A stretch of 64,000 bases of DNA. Source: Hymenobacter puniceus (lineage in GTDB: Bacteria; Bacteroidota; Bacteroidia; Cytophagales; Hymenobacteraceae). Each line of letters opens with the position of its first letter. The first letter of the stretch is position 1. The stretch is from positions 248,001 through 312,000 of the forward strand of contig NZ_JACSCX010000004.1 in NCBI RefSeq assembly GCF_014333525.1. Direction: 5' to 3'. Shown here in pieces: positions 1-8,390 of the stretch. Under the pieces are notes generated by a model, which did not search any database, was not told the origin of the DNA, and saw only the letters and a list, made by a program, of their open reading frames with translations. The translations under genes were made by a program, and so were the position numbers.

Positions 1-162
1 AAGAAGGCGCCGCTGGAAGGCGACCTGCGCTTCGGTCAGCGCCTCTCGCTGGGCTCTCCCTTCTACCCCGGCCAGGAAGTACGCTACGAAATCACCATCA
101 AGGACCGCGCCCTCAACTCCAGCAATACCGTCACGACCAGCAGTTTTGTGGTAGTGAGATAA
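1..162 (+). CDS. C-terminal end of an unidentified protein (5' truncated)
   Basis: An open frame enters at the left edge and ends at TAA 160-162, giving 53 residues that finish in SSFVVVR. The tail is rich in beta-prone residues and holds a phrase EITIKDRALNSSN, typical of Ig-like or DUF4625-like extracellular domains. A hairpin terminator follows directly (180-230), which supports a true gene end. The body of the gene lies outside the window, so no function can be given. Confidence 0.6.
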   Translation, partial: KKAPLEGDLRFGQRLSLGSPFYPGQEVRYEITIKDRALNSSNTVTTSSFVVVR

Positions 163-179
163 ACTTTGGTGATGAGGTG

Positions 180-230
180 ACAGGTGAGGAAGAGGCTGAA
201 TTGCGGCTACTTCCTCACCTGTTGCTTTTT
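180..230 (+). terminator. Intrinsic terminator after the truncated gene
   Basis: A 13-bp inverted repeat (ACAGGTGAGGAAG at 180-192, complement at 210-222) with a 17-nt loop is followed by a T tract at 225-230. It sits between the plus-strand truncated gene and the convergent E1 gene. The upstream text GTGATGAGGTGACAGGTGA recurs at 55518, so the hairpin is also part of a dispersed repeat. Confidence 0.6.
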
Positions 231-260
231 ACTTCATCACCCCGTTACCTCATCACTTGC

Positions 261-2681
261 CTAATAAATGGCCGGAAACTGCTTCGGAGCCGCTTCCTGA
301 AGCAGCTCGTATACGGCGTCGAATACGTCTTCGGCGTTGGGCTTGCTGAAGTAGTCGCCGTCGGAGCCGTAGGGCGGGCGGTGAGGCTGAGCCGCGAGGC
401 AGCGCGGGGCCGCATCGAGGTGGCGGTAAGCATCCTGGCCATCAAGCACCTGCTGGAGCATGTAGGCTGAGGCGCCGCCGGGCACATCTTCGTCAGCGAA
501 CAGCACGCGGTTGGTTTTGCGGATGCTGTCCGTGATGACGTGCTCCAAGTCGAAAGGCAGCAGCGTCTGCACGTCCAGCACTTCCACCGAAATGCCTACC
601 TCAGCCAGCTGCTTGGCGGCGTCGAGCACAATACGGCACATGGAACCGTAGGTGACGACCGTAATGTCGGTGCCTTCGCGCAGCACTTCGGGCACGCCCA
701 GCGGCAGCGTAAACTCGCCTACGTTGCTCGGCAGCCGCTCCTTGAGGCGGTAGCCGTTCAGGCATTCAATGACGATGGCGGGCTCGTCGGAACGGAGCAG
801 CGTGTTGTAGAAACCGGCCGCCTGGGTCATGTCGCGGGGCACGCAGAGGTGGATGCCGCGGATGGCACCCAGAATCATCTGAATCGGGGAGCCGCTGTGC
901 CAGATGCCTTCCAAACGGTGGCCACGGGTGCGCACGATGAGCGGCGCCTTCTGGCCACCTTTGGTGCGGTACTGCAGGCAGGCCACGTCATCACTCAGAA
1001 TCTGGATGGCGTAGAGCAGGTAGTCGAGGTACTGCACTTCAGTAATCGGGCGCAAACCGCGTAGCGCGGCGCCGATTCCCTGGCCCACGATAGTGCACTC
1101 CCGGATGCCGGTGTCGGTCACGCGCAGCTCACCAAACTTGTCCTGGAGGCCCGCAAATGCCTGGTTCACGTCGCCGATGCGGCCCACATCTTCGCCGATG
1201 GCGAAAATGCGCGGGTCGCGCTGGAAGTTGGCATCGAAGCAGGCCTGCAGTACTTCGCGGCCGTCTACCAGCGGGGCATCCTTGGCGAATTCCACTTTCA
1301 CTTCCTCGATGTTGCCGATGGCTTCTTCGCTCTGGCTGAACAGGTAGGAGTTGTAGCGGTCAGCGTTTTCGGCCAGGGCCTGATCGAGCCAGCTGAGCAG
1401 GTCGCGGCGGCCGGCGCTGCGGGTGCCGCGCACCTGGCGCAGGGCCCGGCGTACGGTGCGCACCAGGTCGGCACGAATCGGCGTGGGGTTGTGCTCCAGG
1501 TGCTCTACCAGCTCGTGCAGGTTGTTTTCCGAGCCGGTTTCCGTCACCAGCTTATTGAGCAGCGTCACCACTTCGTCGCGCTCCTGCTTGATGGGGTTGA
1601 AGAACTCAGCCCAGGCGGCCGTACGGGCCACTTTCACGGTTTCCTTGGCAGCGGCTTCAATCTGGTTGAGCTCGTCCTCAGTGGCGTGACCTTCGGCCAG
1701 CATCCACTGCTTCATTTTCACGAGGCAGTCGTGCTCTTCCTCCCAGCCCAGACGGTCCTTGCTCTTGTACCGCTCGTGCGAGCCGCTGGTGCTGTGGCCC
1801 TGCGGCTGCGTCACCTCCGTCACGTGGATGAGCACTGGCACGTGCTGGGTGCGGCACACCTCAGCGGCGCGCTGGTAGGTGTCCACGAGGGCCGCGTAGT
1901 CCCAGCCTTTCACCACGAAAATCTCAAAGCCCTGCTCGCCTTCACCGTCGCGCTGCAGGCCGGCCAGGATGGCGGAAATGCTTTGCTTGGTGGTCTGGTA
2001 CTCGGCAGGCACCGAAATGCCGTAATGGTCATCCCAGACGCTCATCAGCAGCGGAATCTGGAGCACGCCGGCCGCATTCAGGGCCTCGAAGAACATGCCT
2101 TCGGAGGTGCTGGCGTTGCCGATGGTGCCAAACGCCACCTCGTTGCCGTTCACCGAAAACTGGTCGTACTGGTGCAGCTCGGGGTTCTGGCGGTAGAGCT
2201 TGGAGGCGTAGGCTAGGCCCACGAGGCGCGGCATCTGGCCGGCCGTAGGCGAAATATCAGCCGACGAATTCTTGCTTTGCGCGAGGTTCTTGAAGTTGCC
2301 GTCCTCGTCGAGGATGCGGGTGGCGAAGTGGCCGTTCATGGCGCGGCCGGCAGTGGCGGGCTCGGCTTCGGCGTCGGGGTGGGCGTAGAGCTGGGCGAAG
2401 TACTGCTGCCAGGTCAGCTCGCCGGCGGCTACCATAAACGTCTGGTCGCGGTAGTAGCCCGAGCGCCAGTCGCCGGGGCGGAAGGCGCGGGCCATGGCCA
2501 GCTGCGGCAGCTCTTTGCCGTCGCCGAAGATGCCGAACTTGGCCTTGCCCATGAACACTTCTTTGCGCCCGGCCAGCGAGGCCTGCCGGCTTTCCCAGCC
2601 CAGGCGGTAGTCGTGCAGCAGTTCGTCTTTACTCAGAGTTGCGGTAGTGGCCATCAGGTCAGCAGATACATCGGTGGGCAT
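261..2681 (-). CDS. Fused alpha/beta 2-oxoacid dehydrogenase E1 component
   Basis: Thiamine-diphosphate E1 component of a pyruvate or branched-chain 2-oxoacid dehydrogenase complex, which decarboxylates the 2-oxoacid and transfers the acyl group to the E2 lipoyl arm. The first ~400 residues are alpha-like (GNASTSEGMFFEAL and DDHYGISVP, in the TPP region). The rest, from about GEDVGRIGDVNQAF, is beta-like and ends with the transketolase C-terminal domain (LFADEDVPGGASAYM). Other bacteria often have two genes; the single-chain form of about 800 residues is common in Bacteroidota. I place the start at ATG 2681 (806 aa); ATG 2654 (MATTATLSKDEL) is equally possible. A -7-like TACTTTTG on this strand at 2755-2762 argues against the longer frame reaching 2873. 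Substrate preference cannot be read from sequence. Confidence 0.93.
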   Translation of the reverse strand: MPTDVSADLMATTATLSKDELLHDYRLGWESRQASLAGRKEVFMGKAKFGIFGDGKELPQLAMARAFRPGDWRSGYYRDQTFMVAAGELTWQQYFAQLYAHPDAEAEPATAGRAMNGHFATRILDEDGNFKNLAQSKNSSADISPTAGQMPRLVGLAYASKLYRQNPELHQYDQFSVNGNEVAFGTIGNASTSEGMFFEALNAAGVLQIPLLMSVWDDHYGISVPAEYQTTKQSISAILAGLQRDGEGEQGFEIFVVKGWDYAALVDTYQRAAEVCRTQHVPVLIHVTEVTQPQGHSTSGSHERYKSKDRLGWEEEHDCLVKMKQWMLAEGHATEDELNQIEAAAKETVKVARTAAWAEFFNPIKQERDEVVTLLNKLVTETGSENNLHELVEHLEHNPTPIRADLVRTVRRALRQVRGTRSAGRRDLLSWLDQALAENADRYNSYLFSQSEEAIGNIEEVKVEFAKDAPLVDGREVLQACFDANFQRDPRIFAIGEDVGRIGDVNQAFAGLQDKFGELRVTDTGIRECTIVGQGIGAALRGLRPITEVQYLDYLLYAIQILSDDVACLQYRTKGGQKAPLIVRTRGHRLEGIWHSGSPIQMILGAIRGIHLCVPRDMTQAAGFYNTLLRSDEPAIVIECLNGYRLKERLPSNVGEFTLPLGVPEVLREGTDITVVTYGSMCRIVLDAAKQLAEVGISVEVLDVQTLLPFDLEHVITDSIRKTNRVLFADEDVPGGASAYMLQQVLDGQDAYRHLDAAPRCLAAQPHRPPYGSDGDYFSKPNAEDVFDAVYELLQEAAPKQFPAIY

Positions 2682-2754
2682 AGGGCGGGTGGGAATGGGT
2701 GTTGAGGCCGGGGAAAACAGGGGGCGGAAAGAATGCCTGCGGCTACCAGGCCCC

Positions 2755-2762
2755 CAAAAGTA
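2755..2762 (-). promoter_or_regulatory. Candidate -7 element for the E1 gene
   Basis: Read on the minus strand this is TACTTTTG, matching the Bacteroidota -7 consensus TAnnTTTG. Transcription would begin near 2748, about 65 nt before ATG 2681. No clear -33 TTG is visible, so the call is tentative. Confidence 0.4.
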
Positions 2763-2821
2763 CGGATTTGGCCGGGAGCATTCATTGGGCAGGCTTGATA
2801 CGCGGCCGGACCGTTTTTGTA

Positions 2822-2829
2822 TATCTTTG
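2822..2829 (+). promoter_or_regulatory. Candidate -7 element for the DUF1573 gene
   Basis: TATCTTTG matches TAnnTTTG. A TTG lies at 2795-2797, 24 nt upstream, which is longer than the usual spacing. The predicted transcript would start at about 2835, exactly at the left edge of the palindrome pair, so the repeat would form its 5' leader. Confidence 0.4.
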
Positions 2830-2831
2830 GA

Positions 2832-2950
2832 AGTAGAACGGAGTGGCACTCCGTTCGGCCGCACCAGCGGCACTCTGGCGTTTCCTCTTCTACTGTTTTT
2901 GCTCCGGCTGGGCGCTTACGTGTCTGAACGGAGTATCACTCCGTTCTACT
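2832..2950. repeat. REPIN-like pair of palindromes in inverted orientation
   Basis: Two nearly identical 21-bp palindromes, arms GAACGGAGT/ACTCCGTTC, lie at 2836-2856 (centre GGC) and 2926-2946 (centre ATC). Their outer flanks mirror each other: AGTA before the first and TACT after the second. The whole 119-bp unit is therefore two REP-like elements facing each other across about 70 bp, the architecture of a REPIN. It fills the leader of the DUF1573 gene. Confidence 0.7.
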
Positions 2951-2953
2951 TTT

Positions 2954-3727
2954 ATGAAACACGTTACCTCCCTCCTGCTTTTCTGTTTGCTGGCGCTGGG
3001 CGTCCGGGCCCAGGGCGTTATGACGTTCGAGAAAGACACCCACGATTTCGGCAAAGTGCCGGAGGGCACCATGGCCACCTATGAGTTCAAGTTCAAGAAC
3101 ACCGGCAACCAGCCCGTTATCATCGCCAACGTGCAGGCCAGCTGCGGCTGCACCACCCCCGACTGGACCAAGACGCCGGTACTGCCCGGCAAGTCGGGCA
3201 TCATCAAGGCCATGTACAGCAGCGCGGGCCGTCCGGGCATCTTCAACAAAACCGTGACCGTAACCAGCAACGCCAGCACGCCCAGCGCGGTGCTCACCAT
3301 CAAGGGCGACGTGGTGAATAAGTCGGAGATGAAAACCATGATGACGCCAGCCCAGTTGGCGCAGTCGCCGCGGCTGGTGCTGGACCGCAACGTGCATAAT
3401 TTCGGCAAAATGGAAAGCGGCCAGCAGGCCGTGGCCAAGTTCACAGTGAAGAACACCGGCAAGCAGCCACTGGAGTTGGGCATGGTTACGTCGCAGTGCA
3501 ACTGCATCGGCTACAAGTCGGTGCCACCCACGATTCAGCCGGGCCAGAGCGCCGTGGTGGAAATCCTGTACGCCCAGCGCCAGACCGGCCCGATGAGCGA
3601 CGTAGCCACCCTGACTTCCAATGACCTGAACGGCGACGTGAAGCTGACGCTGAAAGCCACCGTGGTGCGTGACCTGAACGGGGCCAGCATGGTAAAGGAA
3701 AGCGGCGCCGTCGTACCGTTTAAGTAG
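2954..3727 (+). CDS. Secreted protein with two DUF1573 domains
   Basis: A 257-residue exported protein. Residues 1-19 (MKHVTSLLLFCLLALGVRAQ) look like a signal peptide, which fixes the start at ATG 2954 rather than the longer open frame. Two repeats of the DUF1573 Ig-like fold follow: one opens with HDFGKVPEG and carries ASCGCTTPDW, the other opens with HNFGKMESG and carries SQCNCIGY. Each keeps the family's paired cysteines, CGC and CNC. DUF1573 proteins are abundant in the Bacteroidota cell envelope, but their function is not established. The gene stands alone between the E1 gene and alanine dehydrogenase. Confidence 0.88.
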   Translation: MKHVTSLLLFCLLALGVRAQGVMTFEKDTHDFGKVPEGTMATYEFKFKNTGNQPVIIANVQASCGCTTPDWTKTPVLPGKSGIIKAMYSSAGRPGIFNKTVTVTSNASTPSAVLTIKGDVVNKSEMKTMMTPAQLAQSPRLVLDRNVHNFGKMESGQQAVAKFTVKNTGKQPLELGMVTSQCNCIGYKSVPPTIQPGQSAVVEILYAQRQTGPMSDVATLTSNDLNGDVKLTLKATVVRDLNGASMVKESGAVVPFK

Positions 3728-3733
3728 AACTGG

Positions 3734-3926
3734 CATTGCGAGGACGCAGGACGACGCACCCGTAGGACAGCGCAGCTAATGCTTCCTCTTTTTGCAGACA
3801 CGACCCTGAGCGACAAGCCCTCCGGCAGTAGGTTACTACTCTACTGCCGGAGGGCTTGTCTGTAAATCGACGTTCACATCTTTTAGAGGAAAGATTGCTT
3901 CGCTATGCTCGCAATGACAGCAGGCA
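3734..3926. repeat. Nested intergenic inverted repeats, possible terminator
   Basis: The gap between the DUF1573 gene and alanine dehydrogenase holds a perfect 19-bp inverted repeat (ACAAGCCCTCCGGCAGTAG at 3813-3831, complement at 3841-3859). It is nested inside diverged outer arms: CATTGCGAGGACGCA near 3735 and GCTATGCTCGCAATGACA ending near 3920, the latter typical of dispersed GCATTGCGAG-type repeats. The inner hairpin has a 9-nt loop and no T tract. Confidence 0.55.
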
Positions 3927-3943
3927 ATGCCAGCGGCAGTACC

Positions 3944-3951
3944 TATCTTTG
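3944..3951 (+). promoter_or_regulatory. -7 element of the alanine dehydrogenase promoter
   Basis: TATCTTTG is an exact match to TAnnTTTG and lies 41 nt before the ATG at 3993. The -33 region is not obvious. Confidence 0.5.
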
Positions 3952-3992
3952 CACCTTCAATTTTCACCCACCCACCACCTTCACGTTCTGCC

Positions 3993-5120
3993 ATGATCAT
4001 CGGCGTACCGAAAGAAATCAAGAACAACGAAAACCGCGTAGGCCTGACGCCTGCCGGTGTAGCTGAATTCCGCAAGCACGGCCACGACGTATACGTGCAA
4101 GCTACAGCCGGCAACGGCAGCGGCTTCTCGGACGCCGAATATGAGCAGGCCGGCGCTACGGTGCTGCCCACCATCGAGGACGTGTACGCCAAGGCCGAGA
4201 TGATTGTGAAGGTGAAGGAGCCGATTGCTTCCGAGTACCCGCTCATCAAGGAAAACCAACTGCTGTTCACCTATTTCCACTTTGCCTCGGGCGAGGAGCT
4301 GACCCACGCCATGATCGAGCGCAAGGCAGTGTGCCTGGCCTACGAAACCGTGGAGCTGCCGTCGCGCGCGCTGCCCCTGCTCATCCCGATGAGCGAAGTG
4401 GCCGGCCGCATGGCTCCGCAGGAAGGTGCCAAGTATCTGGAGAAGCCGCTGAAAGGCCGTGGTATTCTGCTGGGCGGCGTGCCCGGCGTGAAGCCCGCCG
4501 AAGTGCTGGTGCTGGGTGCCGGCATCGTGGGCACGCAGGCCGCCAAAATTGCCGCTGGCCTGGGCGCTAAAGTAACGGTGATGGACATTAGCCTGAACCG
4601 TCTGCGCGAGCTGGACGACTTCATGCCGAAGAATGTGGTAACGCAGTACTCCAACGAGTACAACATCCGCGAAGCCATCAAAACCGCCGACCTCATCATC
4701 GGCGCGGTACTGATTCCGGGTGCCAAGGCCCCGCACCTCATCACCCGCGACATGCTGAAAACCATGCGCGCTGGCACCGTGCTCGTGGACGTGGCCGTGG
4801 ACCAGGGCGGTTGCATTGAAACCTGCCGCCCCACCACGCACGAAGACCCGACCTTCATCATCGACGACATTGTGCACTATTGCGTGGCCAACATGCCCGG
4901 CGCCGTGCCTTACACGTCCACTCTAGCTTTGACCAACGCCACGCTGCCTTACGCCGTGAAGCTGGCCAATCTGGGCTGGCAGGAAGCGTGCCGCCGCGAC
5001 GAGGCCCTACGCCTCGGCCTAAACGTGGTGCATGGCAAAGTGGTGTACAAAGGCGTAGCCGATGCCTGGGGCCTGCCGCTGGAAAGCGTAGAGTCCGTGA
5101 TGGAAGAAGCTGCTGTTTAG
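3993..5120 (+). CDS. ald: Alanine dehydrogenase
   Basis: NAD-dependent oxidative deamination of L-alanine to pyruvate and ammonia (reversible), in the cytosol. The 375 residues match the usual family length. The N-terminus MIIGVPKEIKNNENRVGLTP is diagnostic and fixes the start. Catalytic-region motifs are KVKEP and FTYFHFASGEEL (Lys and His). The Rossmann motif is VLGAGIVGTQAAKIAAGLGA, about residues 170-190. A -7 element lies 41 nt upstream and a strong hairpin terminator lies 17 nt downstream, so the gene is probably monocistronic. Confidence 0.96.
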   Translation: MIIGVPKEIKNNENRVGLTPAGVAEFRKHGHDVYVQATAGNGSGFSDAEYEQAGATVLPTIEDVYAKAEMIVKVKEPIASEYPLIKENQLLFTYFHFASGEELTHAMIERKAVCLAYETVELPSRALPLLIPMSEVAGRMAPQEGAKYLEKPLKGRGILLGGVPGVKPAEVLVLGAGIVGTQAAKIAAGLGAKVTVMDISLNRLRELDDFMPKNVVTQYSNEYNIREAIKTADLIIGAVLIPGAKAPHLITRDMLKTMRAGTVLVDVAVDQGGCIETCRPTTHEDPTFIIDDIVHYCVANMPGAVPYTSTLALTNATLPYAVKLANLGWQEACRRDEALRLGLNVVHGKVVYKGVADAWGLPLESVESVMEEAAV

Positions 5121-5136
5121 TTGGTAATTAAGTGTT

Positions 5137-5185
5137 AAAAATTGAGCGTTCTGGCGGCCTTCGGACGTCGGGGCGCTCAATTTTT
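5137..5185 (+). terminator. Intrinsic terminator of ald
   Basis: AAAAATTGAGCG (5137-5148) pairs with CGCTCAATTTTT (5174-5185). The T-rich arm forms the terminator tract, and the A-rich left arm makes it potentially bidirectional. Confidence 0.8.
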
Positions 5186-5209
5186 AATTTCTACTCGGTG
5201 AGGAAGTGC

Positions 5210-5283
5210 CACCAAGCTCCAGCTTGATGTACCGCGCCTTACTAAAGATAGTATTCAACAATCCACCAGTCTGGAGCTTGGTG
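5210..5283. repeat. Short inverted repeat (CACCAAGCTCCAG)
   Basis: CACCAAGCTCCAG at 5210-5222 is perfectly complemented by CTGGAGCTTGGTG at 5271-5283, 48 nt apart. The right arm ends 9 nt before the next ATG, so it forms the leader of the SMI1/KNR4-like gene and could mask translation initiation. Confidence 0.55.
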
Positions 5284-5292
5284 TTACTGCTT

Positions 5293-5892
5293 ATGAAAGG
5301 CATTTTGTATACCGGCGGCGAGCTAACTGACCTTGTAAGCTTCGCTCGGCTTCCCTCCTACCTGCAGGCATTTCTGCGCGAGCAAAACGGCGTGGTAGCG
5401 TACTTCGGCGGGCTGCACATCCGGGGCTGCGTGACGGAGCCCGGCTGGCACGCGCTGGCCGAGGCCTGGCAGGGTTCAATGGCTTTTTGGCGCACCTATG
5501 CCGAGGTGCTCGAAACCGACATTCCGTTTGCGCAGGACTGTGCTGGCAACCAGTTTTTGCTGCGCGGCGACGCCGTGCTGTGGCTGGACACCGAAACCGG
5601 TGAGTTGGCCGACCTAGAAGTGGATTTCAAGCACTTTCTGTTTGGGGCCGAGAAATTTCCGCTAGACGCCTTGGGCATGGAGCCGTTGCGGGCATTCCAG
5701 ATGAGCGGTGGCGTGTTACGGCCCGGCGAACTGCTGAGCATCTACCCGCCGTCGTGCATGGCCACCAGCAGCCAGCAGCCCCCCAGCCTGAAAGCCATCA
5801 GCGCCCCTGAGCGACTGGCGTGGCTGGCGGATTTCCACCGCCAGATCAAAGATTTGCCCGACGGCCAGTCCATCAGCCTGAAGCCTCTTTAG
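5293..5892 (+). CDS. SMI1/KNR4-like protein
   Basis: A 199-residue soluble protein. The stretch PFAQDCAGNQFLLRGDAVLWLDTETGE and the preceding AYFGGLHIRG are built like the SMI1/KNR4 (SUKH) fold, whose bacterial members are often immunity proteins of contact-dependent toxins or housekeeping orphans. I start it at ATG 5293 (MKGILYTGGEL); the longer frame would run through an inverted repeat. No toxin gene is adjacent: neighbours are alanine dehydrogenase and the LTA-synthase-like gene. The family assignment is by pattern only. Confidence 0.6.
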   Translation: MKGILYTGGELTDLVSFARLPSYLQAFLREQNGVVAYFGGLHIRGCVTEPGWHALAEAWQGSMAFWRTYAEVLETDIPFAQDCAGNQFLLRGDAVLWLDTETGELADLEVDFKHFLFGAEKFPLDALGMEPLRAFQMSGGVLRPGELLSIYPPSCMATSSQQPPSLKAISAPERLAWLADFHRQIKDLPDGQSISLKPL

Positions 5893-6043
5893 CAGAAACT
5901 TAGAGCCTGTACAGTTCTGCTCAAACGTGCCAGTAGCGTGAAGCTTTTGCTCCGCGTTTGGCTGCTTCCCCAGTTGTTCACCGACAACGTTCCGCGAAAC
6001 GCGAAGCAAAGGACTTCGTGCTACAATACCCATTTGCCTCGCT

Positions 6044-7972
6044 ATGCCCGCTGAGTTTTTGCGTTTGTTGGCTCGCCGTTTTCTGTTGCTGCTGGGAGCT
6101 TACCTGCTGCTGCGAGTGGGTTTTTATGCGGCCAACCGCGCCACGTTTCAGGAGGCGGAAACCGGGCAGGTTTTGCTGGCGTTCTGGCATGGCTTCCGGT
6201 TTGATGTGGCGGCACTGCTGCTGCTCAACATTCCGTTTCTGCTGCTGTCGTTGGTGCCCAGCCGGGTGCGGAACTGGCAGCGGGTGGTGCGGGCAGTGTG
6301 GCTGCTGCTGAACGGTTTTGGCATAGCCCTGAACCTGATTGACACCGAATATTTCAAGTTCATCGGGCGCCGCACCAGCAACGAGCTGGCCACCATCGGC
6401 GACGATGTGCGGCGGCAGGCAGGCCAGCTGGTGCTTACTTATTGGTACCTGCTGATTCCGTTTGGGCTGCTGTTGGCGGCACTGTGGCGGCTGTACCCGT
6501 TGCCTGAGCCGGTTCATACAGACACAAACGAAACACACCCAAGCCTCAGGCCCCAAGCCCTACGCCCTAAAAACGTTCTGCTTTACGCTGCACAGGTGCT
6601 GACCCTGGCGGCGCTGGTGGTGCTAGGCATCCGGGGCGGGCTGCAGCTCAAGCCCTTACGCACCGGGCATGCCTTCGGGCAGCAGCCGGCAGTGCTGGGG
6701 CATCTGGCGCTCAACAGCACGTTCACGTTCCTGAAAAGCCTGGACGCTCAGACTATCGAGCGGAAGCAGTATTTCCGATCGGGGGCCGAGCTGCGGCAGG
6801 CGCTGGCGGCCCGGCCGCTGCCGCCGGCCCGCACCGCGCCGCGCCCCGACAACGTGGTGGTGCTGCTGCTGGAAAGCTTCGCCTCCGAATACACGGGCGT
6901 CGAAAACCCGGGCCGGCGCGGCTACACGCCGTTTTTCGATTCGCTGGCCACGCACGGCGGGCTGCTGTTTCGGGAGCATTACGCCAATGGCCGCCGTTCC
7001 ATTGAGGCACTGCCCGCCACGCTGGCCGGCCTGCCGGGCCTGATGGACAACTCGTTTATCACCTCCAGCTTCCAAACCAACGAGCTGCACGGGCTGGGCG
7101 AATTGCTGGGCCGACGCGGTTACCGTACGTCGTTGTTTCATGGTGCGCAGAATGGCACGATGGGCTTCAACACCTTCGCCGGCATGGCGGGCATGCAGCA
7201 GTATTTCGGGCTTGATGAGTACCCGGGTGGCGCCGGCAGCCCCGATTTCGATGGGCACTGGGGCATTCCGGACGGGCCGTATCTGCAGTATTTTGCGCAA
7301 GAGTTGAGCCAGCAGAAGGAGCCGTTTTTCAGCACCGTTTTCACGCTGAGCGCCCACGAGCCGTTTCTGGTGCCAGCGCCCTACACCAAGCGGTTTGCGC
7401 CGGGCACGCTGCCTATCCACGCCACCGTGGCGTATTCCGACTTCGCGCTTCAACAGTTTTTTGCCACGGCCGCCCGCCAGCCGTGGTACCGCCGCACGCT
7501 GTTCGTGCTTCTCGCCGACCATACTTCGCAGTCCGACGACCCCACATACCAGAATACGCTGGGCGCCTACAAAACGCCGCTGCTGCTCTTCCACCCCGGC
7601 CGCACGCTGCCGGCTGCCAACGTACACCGCATCACGCAGCAGGCCGACGTGCCCGCTACCGTGCTGGATTTACTGCAAGTGCCGGTGCCACTAGGCCAGC
7701 TGCTGCCTTTCGGCTCCTCTGCATTTGACGCGGGCTCCACCGGGCGGGCCATATTCCTGAGTGGCGGCAGCTACTTTCTGGTGCACCACGATTTCGTAAC
7801 GGAGCTTACCGCCGACAACCAAGTGCGGCTCTATCCTTACCAGACCCACGCGTTGCCGGCCGTGCCCCTCGCCCACCCCGATCCGCAGAAGCTGCGTGCG
7901 TACGGCAACGAGCTGAAAGCCTGCGTGCAGGTTTTCACCACCGGCCTGCTCGACAACGCCCTCTACCGATAG
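6044..7972 (+). CDS. LTA-synthase-like membrane protein (alkaline phosphatase superfamily)
   Basis: A 642-residue integral membrane enzyme. The first ~215 residues hold about five membrane spans; an extracytoplasmic sulfatase/phosphatase-fold domain follows. Visible motifs are VVVLLLESFASEY (metal-binding Glu), NGRRSIEALPATLAG, where the presumed nucleophile position is Ser rather than the Thr of LtaS, SAHEPF, and LLADHTS (metal-binding Asp-His). In Gram-negative relatives such proteins transfer phosphoglycerol or phosphoethanolamine to envelope glycans. Lipoteichoic acid itself is not expected here, so the acceptor is unknown. The gene converges on a kinase/receiver pair. Confidence 0.85.
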   Translation: MPAEFLRLLARRFLLLLGAYLLLRVGFYAANRATFQEAETGQVLLAFWHGFRFDVAALLLLNIPFLLLSLVPSRVRNWQRVVRAVWLLLNGFGIALNLIDTEYFKFIGRRTSNELATIGDDVRRQAGQLVLTYWYLLIPFGLLLAALWRLYPLPEPVHTDTNETHPSLRPQALRPKNVLLYAAQVLTLAALVVLGIRGGLQLKPLRTGHAFGQQPAVLGHLALNSTFTFLKSLDAQTIERKQYFRSGAELRQALAARPLPPARTAPRPDNVVVLLLESFASEYTGVENPGRRGYTPFFDSLATHGGLLFREHYANGRRSIEALPATLAGLPGLMDNSFITSSFQTNELHGLGELLGRRGYRTSLFHGAQNGTMGFNTFAGMAGMQQYFGLDEYPGGAGSPDFDGHWGIPDGPYLQYFAQELSQQKEPFFSTVFTLSAHEPFLVPAPYTKRFAPGTLPIHATVAYSDFALQQFFATAARQPWYRRTLFVLLADHTSQSDDPTYQNTLGAYKTPLLLFHPGRTLPAANVHRITQQADVPATVLDLLQVPVPLGQLLPFGSSAFDAGSTGRAIFLSGGSYFLVHHDFVTELTADNQVRLYPYQTHALPAVPLAHPDPQKLRAYGNELKACVQVFTTGLLDNALYR

Positions 7973-7997
7973 TAAGCGCGCTGTATTCCAGCCACAC

Positions 7998-8390
7998 TTA
8001 TTCTGATTCGGCCTGGGCCAGCTCGGCCTGAATGGCTCGGATTTCGCCGCTGTCGATGGGCTTGTGAATCAGGCCGGCCACCAGATCGTAGTGGCGGGAA
8101 CGGTTCAGATCCGACAAAGCCAGCGACGAGGTGAGGATATAGATGCGGCAGCGCCCCTGCAGGCGGCCACGGTACGGGGCCAGCGCATCAAGAAATTCCC
8201 AGCCATTCATGACGGGCATATTCAAATCCAGAAATACCACCCGCGGCAATTCCGGCTGCTCCACCAGTTCCGCCAGCGCCTCGTCGGCAGCTTCAAACGT
8301 GCGAATGTTGGACGAGAAATCTTCCATCTTGAGCAGCGTTTCCGTGAGGTAGTTGCTCAGGCTGTCGTCGTCGATGAGGAAGGTAGTCAT
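7998..8390 (-). CDS. Single-domain response regulator
   Basis: A 130-residue CheY-like receiver without an output domain. It has the acidic pocket (FLIDDDS), the phosphoacceptor Asp55 in FLDLNMPVMNGWEF, the TSS switch (YILTSS) and the conserved lysine in IHKPID. Its ATG overlaps the stop of the upstream kinase by ATGA, so the two are translationally coupled and it is very probably that kinase's partner. With no DNA-binding domain, it must act through protein contacts or as a phosphate shuttle. Confidence 0.92.
   Translation of the reverse strand: MTTFLIDDDSLSNYLTETLLKMEDFSSNIRTFEAADEALAELVEQPELPRVVFLDLNMPVMNGWEFLDALAPYRGRLQGRCRIYILTSSLALSDLNRSRHYDLVAGLIHKPIDSGEIRAIQAELAQAESE

Noticed and set aside
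5293..5892. Immunity gene of a toxin-immunity pair
   Set aside because: The SMI1/KNR4 fold suggests it, but no polymorphic toxin or secretion gene is adjacent, so only the fold is claimed.
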